From NCBI GenBank assembly GCA_963971225.1, contig OZ020270.1, positions 64,670,932 through 64,734,931 on the forward strand: a stretch of 64,000 nt of DNA, given 5' to 3'. The position numbers and the translations under genes were made by a program. Origin of the DNA: Melieria omissa (lineage: Eukaryota; Arthropoda; Insecta; Diptera; Ulidiidae). Under the pieces are notes generated by a model. That model searched no databases and had not been told where the DNA came from. It saw nothing but the letters and a program-made list of their open reading frames with translations. Shown here piece after piece: positions 50,564-59,410 of the stretch (positions are counted from its first letter, which is position 1; every line of letters starts with the position of its first letter).

Positions 50564-51919
50564 ATGGTTAAACTCGAGCTGCTGAAGGTGGACCAGCTGA
50601 AGAAGGAGCTGGCTGCCTGGAATTTGCCGACTGCTGGCGGAAAGGTGGAATTGCAGTTGCGCTTGCGAGAAGCATGTGAGGCACGAGGCGTCGATTGGAC
50701 TGTGCACGAGTTCGGAGCGCAAGAACCAGAGGCGTCGGCCAAGGTGGAGGAGTCGCCTGCGGGTGCTGCTTCGCTACAGAGTACGGCTGGAGCGGCTGCG
50801 CCACCACAAGCAATGGACATGAGCCAGCTTATGGTTGCAATGAGGGGCATGTTCGAGACTTCAAATCGTGAAATTCGCGAAATGTCGGCGCAAATGGAGG
50901 CGAAGCTGGAAACTACGAATCTCGAAATTTCGGCAAAAGTCGAGAAAAATTCTGAGCGCATAGAGCAGAAGGTAGAGGAAATCTCCAATAGGCTGAACGG
51001 GAAAGTTGAGCATCTCGAGACGCGCATGGACAATTGGGACAAACGAGTTGACAACCTGGATGAGTCCTTGAACAAACGAGTGGACAGTCTGGAAGATTCG
51101 ATGCACAGAAAGATAGACGAACGACTTCGAGAGGTACAGCCACGAGAATGTTTGCTACCGGTTCAGGACGGTTTTGCTGGCAGAACAGAAGTGCCTACTT
51201 ATGATGGTGCTGCGCCGTTCGATACATTTAAATTGCAATTCGACTTGGCTGCTTTGGAAAATCAGTGGACAGATATCAGGAAAGGTCGGAGGTTGGCACT
51301 GGCGCTGAAAGGTCCTGCGGCCGAGGTGATCAAATCAGTTCCAGAATGTTTAAGAAGTGATTACGGTGCCATCATGAGAGCGTTGGCAGCGAAGTATAGC
51401 AACGAGCACAACCATGCGCTATACTACTGTGAGCTGAAGAACCGCAAGCAAAGAGCCAACGAGGCGCTGCAGACATATGCAGCAGACATTGAGCGGCTCG
51501 TACAGTTCTGCTACCCAAAATTTGGTGCTGATGATCTCGAGAGGATGAAGATTGAGTCGTTTATTGAAGGTCTTCATGATCCAGAAACGCGTCGCAGTTC
51601 GTTGATGATGGGCAAGCCGACATTCAAGGAGACGGTGACCAGCGCGATGACATATGAAGCGGCATGGATTGGGAGCACTCGGTATGCCCCTGCAAGGATA
51701 CGCCAGATTCAGGCGGACAACGAAATTCCGATCCAGGCCATAAGCTCTGAGATACCGGGCAGGCCACGAGTGGTCTCCTCTAAAGTTGTCTGCTGGGTAT
51801 GTGGCAAGCAGGGCCACATATCACGAGACTGCCGCCAACGGAAGAGGCGTTCCCGTTCCCGATCGCAATCGCCTGAAGCGAGGAATACATCGAGGCCCAG
51901 CCAACAATCGCAGGGCTGA
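50564..51919 (+). CDS. Gag of gypsy copy D
   Basis: 451 codons, ATG 50564. Residues 1-40 form a SAP-like DNA/RNA-binding motif (VDQLKKELAAWNLPTAGGK, ELQLRLREAC). An Ala/Gln/Glu linker follows, then a coiled coil (about 85-195) with fewer EMSAKLETT-type units than copies A and B. The capsid-like region (about 215-385) has LENQWTDIRKGRRLALALKG and GLHDPETRRSSLMMGKP. The CCHC knuckle C410-X2-C-X4-H-X4-C423 (CWVCGKQGHISRDC) precedes an RS-rich tail. A 5-nt loss near 51887, relative to copies A and B, moves the end of the frame: it stops at TGA 51917-51919, before the ancestral stop. Confidence 0.95.
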   Translation: MVKLELLKVDQLKKELAAWNLPTAGGKVELQLRLREACEARGVDWTVHEFGAQEPEASAKVEESPAGAASLQSTAGAAAPPQAMDMSQLMVAMRGMFETSNREIREMSAQMEAKLETTNLEISAKVEKNSERIEQKVEEISNRLNGKVEHLETRMDNWDKRVDNLDESLNKRVDSLEDSMHRKIDERLREVQPRECLLPVQDGFAGRTEVPTYDGAAPFDTFKLQFDLAALENQWTDIRKGRRLALALKGPAAEVIKSVPECLRSDYGAIMRALAAKYSNEHNHALYYCELKNRKQRANEALQTYAADIERLVQFCYPKFGADDLERMKIESFIEGLHDPETRRSSLMMGKPTFKETVTSAMTYEAAWIGSTRYAPARIRQIQADNEIPIQAISSEIPGRPRVVSSKVVCWVCGKQGHISRDCRQRKRRSRSRSQSPEARNTSRPSQQSQG

Positions 51920-54900
51920 GGACGGCGAGTCGTTAAACTAAAACGGGTCAGCCCAAAGGGGCGTGAGCTGATCCCCACAATCTGCCGCCCCACCGTCCTT
52001 GTCTCACAGCTGAAACGACAGCCCAGCAGCTTGACAATTGAAGGAAGGATAGATGGAAAGTTGTTCGTGTTGACACTGGATACTGGAGCATCATATTCGA
52101 TCATAAAAAGGAAGCTGCTGAAGAACTGGGAACCGCTGCATGGCATACAGCTGCGGACTGCGACTGGCGAGCGCGCGCCGGTAAGAGGTAAAGTTACAAA
52201 AACGATTGCTATCGGCACCAGCAGCCTGGAACATGAGTTCATCGTCGCGGATATAATGGACGACGTGATTATCGGCGTGGATTTCATGATTAGGCACGGT
52301 TTTACGCTGGACCTGAAGGAAAATGTGCTGAGATATGCCAACGTTGAATTCCCGCTGCACACCGGCTATGAGCGAAGCGTGGCGGTAAGGAAGGTTGTAT
52401 CGTGTCAACACAGGAGGATACCAGCGAATTCTGAGGCGATTGTGTGGGCAAAGGTGGACGAGGACGATGGGACGAGTCGGCTGTGGGTAGTAGAAGCACC
52501 GAAACAAGGACACGACAACATCATCATCGGACGTACATTAGTGGAACCTAAAAATGGCAGGATACCAGTCAGAATACTGAACCCCCTGAATGCACCCAGA
52601 TATGTCGGAAAAGATGAGGTAATTGGCGAGTGTAAGGAAGCTGTAGCAGTGGTCAATTGCGAGAGTAGCCCGCCTGGAGGTAATAAGAAGAGCGGTTTTA
52701 ACATGGACGCCATACCGCAGGAGAACCAGTGGAGCAGCGAGTTGACGGCCAAGCAGAAACAGAAGGCGAGGTCACTCCTGCAGCACTATGGGTCAATATT
52801 TGCGGCGGAAGCAGGCGGAAGAACAGCCATAGTGAAGCACAGCATCGACACCGGAAGTGCAAAACCGATTCGCCAACCGCCAAGACGAGTTTCTCTGGCC
52901 AAGAGGGAGGAGGTCACAAATTTGATCGAGAACATGCGGAAAGACAAGGTCATAGAGCCTTCTTCGGGCCCCTGGTGCTCGCCGGTTGTGCTAGTCAAGA
53001 AAAAAAATGGCAGTACCCGGTTTTGTGTGGACTATCGGAAGCTCAATGATGTGACCAAGAAGGACAGTTATCCACTACCTCGGATCGATGACACCCTGGA
53101 CACACTGTCAGGCACGCAGTGGTTCTCCACGCTCGACTTACGCAGCGGCTATTGGCAGGTAGAGCTTGCAGACAAGGACAAGGAGAAAACGGCTTTCAGT
53201 GTTGGCGATGGTTTGTGGCAGTTCACCGTTATGCCGTTTGGACTCTGCAACGCACCAGCAACATTCGAGCGGCTAATGGAACGCGTGCTAAAAGGGCTGC
53301 ATTGGCGGACGTGTCTGGTGTACCTCGACGACATAATCGTGATGGGTAAAAGCTTCGACGACCACCTGGGAAAGCTGAAGGAGGTATTTGAGCGGATACA
53401 AAAAGCTGGGCTTAAACTCAACCCAAAGAAGTGCTCGCTATTCCAAAAGGAGGTCAAGTATCTTGGTCATACGGTTTCCGGCCGTGGAGTACATACGGAT
53501 GAAGGCAAAATCACGGCAGTGAAGGAGTGGCCCCGGCCACGCAATCTACACGAACTCCGCAGTTTCCTGGGCCTGTGCACATACTACCGCCGATTTGTTC
53601 CGGGATTCGCGAACATAGCCAGCAGCCTGCACAAACTGACAAAAAAGAGCCAAGCTTTCGAGTGGAACAAGGAGCAGGAACAGGCTTTTGCACGTCTGAA
53701 GGAAAAACTGTGCAGCGCTCCAATTCTGGCCTTCCCCGTGCCTGGGGAGATGTTTGTGCTGGATACAGATGCAAGCGGGAGTAGTATTGGCGGTGTGCTA
53801 TCACAGATAATAGACGGCCAGGAACAGGTGATAGCGTACTACAGTAGGGTTTTATCGAAACCGGAACGCAATTACTGTGTGACACGGAGAGAACTGCTGG
53901 CGGTATTGGACTGCGTAAAACACTTCCACAAATATCTGTATGGACAAACGTTTCGCCTGCGCACAGATCATGCGGCATTGAGATGGCTTCTGAACTTTAA
54001 AGATCCTGAAGGGCAATTGGCGCGGTGGATCGAGCGACTGCAGAGCTACGACTACACGATAGAGCATCGCAAGGGCAGTAGCCATGGAAATGCCGATGCC
54101 TTGTCCCGCCGTCCGTGCAAAGTCGAATGCAGGCAATGCTCGCGAGCCGAAAGCAAAGAACAGATAGTGGACGTCCGGTTGGTCAGCGTCATGCCAGAGG
54201 AAGAGTGGTCTGCGGAGAGGCTACAAAAAGACCAGCATGAGGATGCGGATCTTGCAAAAATCGTCGAAGGCAAGGAGCAAGGCGCACGTCCAGACTGGCA
54301 GGAGATGGCTGGTGAAAGCCCGATCGCTAAGGCTTACTGGGCACAGTGGAAAAGTCTGCGGCTGAAGGAAGGCTGCCTGTACCGCGAATGGGAGAGCGCG
54401 GATGGTCGTACCAGCAACCCCCTAATGGTAGTGCCGAAAAGCAGAATCAACGAGGTCATCGAGGCATACCATAACGACTCCAGTGGAGGGCACCTAGGCA
54501 TCACCAAAACCGTCGCCAAAATAAAAAGACGATTCTACTGGGTAGGATGTCAGGAGTCTGTAGCCGAGTGGATTAAGAGCTGCGACCGATGTTCAGCCGC
54601 GAAAGGGCCGACAAGAAAATCTCGAGGCCGCATGCAGCAGTACAACGTGGGAGCGCCCTTAGAGCGGATTGCTATGGACGTCGCCGGCCCATTCCCAACT
54701 AGCACTCTAGGCAACAAATATGTGCTGGTCGTAATGGATTACTTCAGCAAATGGCCCGAAGTGTACCCTATTCCTAACCAGGAGGCCACCACGATCTCGG
54801 AAAAGCTGGTAAACAACTGGGTAGCCAGGTTCGGAGTTCCGTTGGAGTTGCACTCAGATCAAGGCCGGAATTTCGAGTCTGCGGTGTTCAAGGAAGTGTG

Positions 54901-55537
54901 TGAGCTGCTGGGGATAAAGAAAACGCGTACCACTCCTTTGCACCCACAGTCCGACGGCATGGTGGAACGCTTTAACCGGACACTGGAGGAATACCTGGGG
55001 AAAGTGGTAGGCAGGAATCAAAAGGATTGGGACACGCATATCCCCCTGTTCCTGATGGCGTATAGGTCAGCCCCGCACGACACGACATCACTCACTCCAG
55101 CCCCAGCAGTGTTCGGAACAGAGTTGCGGTTACCCGCTGACTTGAAGTTCGGGGTAGTCAGCACGACGGGAGGCGCTAAGACAGACTACGTGGCCAATAA
55201 GCGGGCGGAACTGGAGGAAATTCACCAGTTTATAAGGAGCCGCACCAAACTGGTCAGCGATAAGGCGAAAGCCAGATACGATCTACGGGCCAACTCAGCA
55301 GGGTTCCAGGAAGGCGATTTGGTAATGCTCTACAACCCGCAGCGGAGGAAAGGTTTGTCTCCGAAACTTCAAGCGTCATGGGAAGGACCTTACGAAGTCG
55401 TGACTAGGATTAACGACGTGGTATACCGGATTCAACGTTGCGGCAATAGAGGCGCCAAGCTGAAGGTAGTCCATTTGGAGCGCCTGGCGCCTCATCACAG
55501 TGGAGCCTCGGCACTTGTTCGGGACGAACAAGTCTAA
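51920..55537 (+). CDS. Pol of gypsy copy D: protease, RT, RNase H, integrase
   Basis: Open from the codon after the gag TGA, in the same frame, to TAA 55535-55537. No ATG begins it, so it must be made as a Gag-Pol extension. Protease LDTGASYS (DTG at nt 52079). RT has FSTLDLRSGYWQVE, FGLCNAPATFERLME and YLDD at 53321. RNase H shows LDTDASGSSIGGVLSQ, TDHAALRWLLNF and HGNADALSRR. Integrase has a HHCC region (HNDSSGGHLGI...CDRCSAAKG), catalytic Asp at 54677, Asp at 54857 (HSDQGRNFES) and Glu at 54965 (MVERFNRTLEEYL), spacing D-35-E, and a GPY/F C-terminus (SWEGPYEVVTRIND). Every catalytic residue looked for is present. Confidence 0.95.
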   Translation, partial: GRRVVKLKRVSPKGRELIPTICRPTVLVSQLKRQPSSLTIEGRIDGKLFVLTLDTGASYSIIKRKLLKNWEPLHGIQLRTATGERAPVRGKVTKTIAIGTSSLEHEFIVADIMDDVIIGVDFMIRHGFTLDLKENVLRYANVEFPLHTGYERSVAVRKVVSCQHRRIPANSEAIVWAKVDEDDGTSRLWVVEAPKQGHDNIIIGRTLVEPKNGRIPVRILNPLNAPRYVGKDEVIGECKEAVAVVNCESSPPGGNKKSGFNMDAIPQENQWSSELTAKQKQKARSLLQHYGSIFAAEAGGRTAIVKHSIDTGSAKPIRQPPRRVSLAKREEVTNLIENMRKDKVIEPSSGPWCSPVVLVKKKNGSTRFCVDYRKLNDVTKKDSYPLPRIDDTLDTLSGTQWFSTLDLRSGYWQVELADKDKEKTAFSVGDGLWQFTVMPFGLCNAPATFERLMERVLKGLHWRTCLVYLDDIIVMGKSFDDHLGKLKEVFERIQKAGLKLNPKKCSLFQKEVKYLGHTVSGRGVHTDEGKITAVKEWPRPRNLHELRSFLGLCTYYRRFVPGFANIASSLHKLTKKSQAFEWNKEQEQAFARLKEKLCSAPILAFPVPGEMFVLDTDASGSSIGGVLSQIIDGQEQVIAYYSRVLSKPERNYCVTRRELLAVLDCVKHFHKYLYGQTFRLRTDHAALRWLLNFKDPEGQLARWIERLQSYDYTIEHRKGSSHGNADALSRRPCKVECRQCSRAESKEQIVDVRLVSVMPEEEWSAERLQKDQHEDADLAKIVEGKEQGARPDWQEMAGESPIAKAYWAQWKSLRLKEGCLYREWESADGRTSNPLMVVPKSRINEVIEAYHNDSSGGHLGITKTVAKIKRRFYWVGCQESVAEWIKSCDRCSAAKGPTRKSRGRMQQYNVGAPLERIAMDVAGPFPTSTLGNKYVLVVMDYFSKWPEVYPIPNQEATTISEKLVNNWVARFGVPLELHSDQGRNFESAVFKEVCELLGIKKTRTTPLHPQSDGMVERFNRTLEEYLGKVVGRNQKDWDTHIPLFLMAYRSAPHDTTSLTPAPAVFGTELRLPADLKFGVVSTTGGAKTDYVANKRAELEEIHQFIRSRTKLVSDKAKARYDLRANSAGFQEGDLVMLYNPQRRKGLSPKLQASWEGPYEVVTRINDVVYRIQRCGNRGAKLKVVHLERLAPHHSGASALVRDEQV
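51932..51975 (+). promoter_or_regulatory. Candidate -1 frameshift signal of the family
   Basis: GTTAAAC (51932-51938) is followed directly by TAA, the gag stop in the un-deleted frame. After a 6-nt gap come GGGTCAGC (51945-51952) and GCTGATCCC (51967-51975), which can pair into a stem with one bulged T. Copy A has the perfect complement GCTGACCC. Pol lies in the -1 frame relative to ancestral gag, as this signal predicts. In copy D the upstream 5-nt loss means gag no longer reaches it in the right frame. Confidence 0.65.
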
Positions 55538-55548
55538 GTGGTGGGCAG

Positions 55549-55971
55549 TGTAACGATGAGACAGTCTGTCGCGGTGCAAAGCAACCCTGCCGCTACGTGC
55601 CGTGCTATAACCCAATCTGGCAACGACGGCCGCGATAATAACTTTTAGTCCAACCTGGCAACGATGGTCGCGGTCATCAGGGAAACTTCTAGTCCAATCT
55701 GGCAACGTGCGAGAACGATCTGCGCGACGGCCGGACAGAGTATAAAAGGTGGCCAGATGCGGTGCAGCGAGTCAGTCTGGTTTTGACAAGTGAAGTTGCC
55801 ACACGAAGTGACTAAGCAAATACTTAGGTGTACGAACAGTAAAGTGTAAACTGTGAATAATAAAGTGACTGTTGGTTTATTTTATTGTCTGCGTTTAAGA
55901 AACTGTGTTTTATTTTCAAATTACACAATCCAGAGATACGCAACAGCCCACTAGACTTAGTATTCGTAACA
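55549..55971 (+). repeat. 3' LTR of gypsy copy D
   Basis: Same 423 bases as the 5' LTR, shifted by 5490. It starts 11 nt after the pol stop; the purine-rich tract expected at the junction is weak (AAGTGGTGGGCAG). Confidence 0.97.
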
Positions 55972-56595
55972 ATATGATGCAAAATACTTTTAAATAGTTC
56001 TCTCGTTTCAAATAACCAACTTCCAATTTGTTTCTATGGCTATTTCATAATTCGGGAAGGAAAGGGTTAAAATGAATTAATATTAATTTTTTACTTTTCC
56101 TTCATTATTATGAGTTATCTTTTTTCACAATAATATAAATAAACCTTCTTTTTCAATATCTGAGAATAGTTATAATTGAAAATGCACTTTTATGAAATTT
56201 TTTTGAAAAATCAACTAATTCGTCCACTTTGTAGGGGCTGAAACCTCATTTATCCCTTTTCCCCCTTTTACGTTTGGACCTGAAATCTTTTAAAAACAGT
56301 CCATTTGCTGTTATTGCTTGCCAACTTAGCTCAAAAAATGAAAACTTTCTTTGTAAAATGGATGAGAAGAAAAATATTAACATATATTTATAGTGTCGGT
56401 TTCCGTATATAAAAATTGGTGTCGGTGTGAAGGTTAAAAACTGTTTTCACTGAGAAATTACAAATCTTCACTGCACAAAGCTCCGCTCCGCACCGCGTTA
56501 AGTGTGAACACTGAAAGCTTAGCAAAGCGCCGCACAGCACAGCACCGCTTCATGTGTGTACACGCACTAAGAACTGCAGGTAGCTGCTATTACTA

Positions 56596-57162
56596 AAGCG
56601 TGATCCATTTCGAGGTTCCCTACTTTTTTAAAGAAAAAAACACAGAAAATTAAAATTTAACGGGGAATGTTTATTATCATTCGAAAGAACATTCTTTGGC
56701 ATTTATTTTTTGAAGATTATCTCTTTCACATGTTGGCCGCGGCTACGTCTCAGATGGTCCATCCGTTGAGTCCAATTTTCGATGACTCGTTCGAGCATTT
56801 CGACTGGTAACTGGCGAATGACACGCGTGATGTTTTGCTCCAAGGCCTGAATCGAAGCGGGTTTATCCGTATAGACTTTAGACTTTACGTATCCCCACAG
56901 AAAAAAGTCTAACGGTGTGATATCACACGATCTTGGTGGCCAATCGACCGGCCCATTACGTGAAATTAGCTGTTCTCACCGGCATCATTTTTGAAGAAAT
57001 ATGGACCGATGAACGATTTGTAAACGTTGTTCAGGCGTAAGTCTTTCCATGATGAAATGCCAAACAATACTGAACAAAAATAATATGACAGCTTGACACG
57101 ACTCACGCGTGATCTGTCAAAAAAAGGTTATTGAAAAAAGTACCTCTAGTTGGATCACCCTT
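56596..57162 (-). mobile_element. mariner-type element, internally deleted
   Basis: 567 bp. Inverted ends AAG[C/G]GTGATCCA with GAGGT nearby; TA at 56594-56595 and 57163-57164. The remnant transposase is on the minus strand. Confidence 0.88.
56704..57050 (-). pseudogene. mariner-type transposase remnant
   Basis: Minus-strand ATG 57050 gives MERLTPEQRLQIVHRSIF, then a deletion with stops. The C-terminal part reads WPPRSCDITPLDFFLWGYV with the last catalytic Asp region, then QNITRVIRQLPVEMLERVIE, ending HVKEIIFKK and TAA at 56706-56704. First and second Asp are absent. Confidence 0.85.
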
Positions 57163-57164
57163 TA

Positions 57165-57724
57165 CTTGAAATCGAGATTTTCGAGAATAATGTTGCCATT
57201 TACCAAAATGTACCAAATAAATCAATGTAGTACCAATGTCCTTTTTAATTTCAAAATGTATCAAAAAAGTACAATTGTACCAACAATATCAACACTGATG
57301 TGCGTCGTCTCGGTCGTGTATTTTTCCGGGGGTCGCGTAAACTGAGCTCCATATGAATTTTGACAGTGAATTCTAAATGAAAGCAACTAAAAACCAGCTG
57401 AGACTATTTATTTGGCTGTAAAGCTTAAATAAATGCAAAAGTATTTTTGATTGAGGCGAACATTTTTTCGATTGTGCTTTAATTCGTGCCACAATTTATG
57501 AAAATAAAATTTGTGTGCAACCCTCAGCGATCAGCAAATTGTTTTTTTTTGTGAACTATTTGAACATAAATAAATTTAAGTACCATAAAAAGCAAAATGG
57601 AAATATTATATGGAATATAACAAATGAAAGAATACAAAACTTAAACATAACATAAAAATGTGTGCTTTATTCTCATTTCGACAACGACACGCAATGTTGT
57701 TGTTTTCCGTAGCAAGTCAGCGCG
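57165..57724. other. No gene seen
   Basis: AT-rich. GTACCA/GTATCA words recur around 57205-57285 in an irregular way. No frame stands out. Confidence 0.5.
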
Positions 57725-58857
57725 ATGTTAAGCGATGCATCGGAAACATCGATGTTTCCAATTCGATGCTTTGAAAAAATTCCGATGTATCGATTAATGC
57801 GATTATATTCGATGCAAAAAATTCCGATGTATCTGTTAATGTGATTGTATTCGATGCATCGATGTATTTTATTCGATGCATCGAAAACCCGAACTTGCAG
57901 TTTAAAGAGTTTAGCAACTTTAGGAGCCTACTACAAGTTCAAGAAATGTACATATCGCACACCCATTACAAAAGTGACACAACTCAAAATTTTTAATCTT
58001 TCAGGAAACGCAAAAAACTATTTTTGAGCTGAATAAACATTTTTAAATACATAACCTATATACCGTTTAGTAGAAAATCCCTACAGATTATGCTTTAGGA
58101 TAAGTTACAAAGATTTTTTTTTAATTTTACACTAGAAAATCTAAAATATTGAGCTGTGACTGTTTTGATGATATTTTAATTCAGTAATTACCGAATTATT
58201 TTATGTTATGTCACTTTTTCTGAATTAAATAATTATAAATGACATTGAAAAAGTAGAAAAAAATTGTGAAAATTCGAAATTTGAAAATATATACTAAAAT
58301 TGTCAAAACTTTGCTTAAAATTAACTTCAACAAAAATTTATTTCGTCAAAAGTGTCACAATTTTGTGTTAATGAAAACCCTCTCGAAGTATGGGCGGATT
58401 ACAAAACGCAGTTTCCAAGATTGTACAATATAGCGTACAAACATTTAACAACGGTAGCCAGCTCCATACCTTCTGAAAGGCTTTTTTCAAAGGCTGCATT
58501 TGTTTTAACGCAGCAGAGGAGCAGACTACAGGCGAAGAGAGTTAACAAAATATTGTTTTTACAAAGTCTAAACCAAATATATTGGGATCTATAAAAAATA
58601 AAATTAATACATTGCACCTTTCCTGTTTTCTTCAATTTCATTAAGTTGTTTTTGCAATTATAGGGAATACGATGCATCGAAACATCGGTGTAGTTTTTAA
58701 GCGATACATCGCAAAACATCGATGTGACTTCACGATGCATTGCATCGGAAAAAATCTCGATGTATTTTTTAAGAGATACATCGCAAAACATCGATGTGAC
58801 TTCACGATGCATTGCATCGGAAAAAACATCGATGTATTTTTTACGCGCGCATCCCTA
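57725..58857 (+). mobile_element. hAT-type remnant with ATCGATG subterminal repeats
   Basis: Clusters of ATCGATG/CATCGAT words at 57728-57890 and 58670-58835 surround a piece of hAT transposase. The right end TACGCGCGCATCCCTA suggests a TAGGGATGCG terminal repeat ending at 58857. The left end and the 8-bp duplication were not resolved. The right cluster contains a 73-bp unit twice (from about 58702 and 58775). Confidence 0.6.
58352..58594 (+). pseudogene. hAT transposase C-terminal (dimerisation) fragment
   Basis: Reads NPLEVWADYKTQFPRLYNIA, then the hallmark SSIPSERLFSKAAFVLTQQR and RVNKILFLQSLNQ before the stop. This is the hAT C-terminal dimerisation region; the catalytic part is missing. 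It differs from the copy at 28198-30029, so it is a different hAT. Confidence 0.88.
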
Positions 58858-59140
58858 GCACATTGTGGTTGCCAGTGTTGCCGAAGCTTAGTGCCTGCTA
58901 TTTGAATGTAAGTAAAGTTAGTTTCGAATTTAATTTAAATTAAACTTCACTTCAACTCCGCCACTGCAACTAAACCGAAGAAGAAGCACAATAATGTTTT
59001 TAAAAAAATCGAAGCTCTTTGAAATATTTACTATTTCGAAGACAAAGGAGCAGTTCGTTCTGGTTACGTCGAATTGGTTACGTCGAAGGAAGTTTGCCTG
59101 CAGCCAACACATCTACGACTAAAGAGAAGATATCCAGGAG

Positions 59141-59410
59141 TTATCTATCAAGTTAAAATGGATTGCGGCAAATCGTACCAAATTCAATTTTGTCCAGAGT
59201 AATGAGGAGTGGTTAGAAAAAATTATATACTTCGATGCAAGAGATGCATATAGCATAAGCGATGACCAACCATCGACATCAAAGGCGGCAAAAGGAAGGC
59301 CGAAAAAGTTAACTCAGGACTGTGCGTCATTCACTAAAAAGAGGAAGCTTATGGAGGCAACGGGAAAAATAACTGCCACCCACTTTTCAGAAGCTTTGAT
59401 CATAAAATAA
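59141..59410 (+). CDS. Unrecognised charged frame, no ATG
   Basis: 90 codons open from about 59141 to TAA 59408-59410: NEEWLEKIIYFDARDAYSIS, then Ser/Thr-rich text, a basic KGRPKKLTQDC and TKKRKL. The KGRPKK-type AT-hook or nuclear-signal motif followed by a Cys and a second basic cluster recurs in proteins of some animal mobile elements. I could not name it. Preceding text from ATG 58999 ends at a stop 20 nt earlier and may or may not be related. Confidence 0.3.
   Translation, partial: LSIKLKWIAANRTKFNFVQSNEEWLEKIIYFDARDAYSISDDQPSTSKAAKGRPKKLTQDCASFTKKRKLMEATGKITATHFSEALIIK

Larger units (their letters stand above)
50059..55971 (+). mobile_element. Ty3/gypsy element, copy D (young, structurally complete)
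   Basis: 5913 bp with LTRs 50059-50481 and 55549-55971 that appear identical by eye along all 423 bp. ATAT duplicated at 50055-50058 and 55972-55975. Gag and pol frames are long and open. Identical LTRs mean very recent insertion. The lineage within Ty3/gypsy was not assigned; the primer is tRNA-Leu-like. Confidence 0.97.
49630..56066. mobile_element. piggyBac-type MITE, host of gypsy copy D
   Basis: TTAA at 49626-49629 and 56067-56070, perfect 13-bp terminal repeats CCCTTTCCTTCCC. Net length 520 bp without gypsy copy D. No transposase. ATGGTAGCCATATGGCTAC near the left end is partly mirrored at the right. Confidence 0.9.
49326..56568. mobile_element. Long-TIR DNA element of unknown superfamily (outer shell of a nest)
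   Basis: Inverted ends of about 45 bp: AGTGCGCGTACACACATGAA continuing GCGGTGCTGTGCTGTGCGGC at left, and the complement of a near-identical sequence ending at 56568. Target duplication not resolved. About 800 bp net remain after the inner piggyBac and gypsy are taken out. A short coding-like start (MDCENIISEIVIRHALWE, 49525) may be the beginning of a MADF-type protein. Confidence 0.65.

Noticed and set aside
51920..52030. Separate start codon for pol in copy D
   Set aside because: No ATG lies between the gag stop and the protease DTG; the first open codons follow the TGA directly, so pol must be an extension of Gag.
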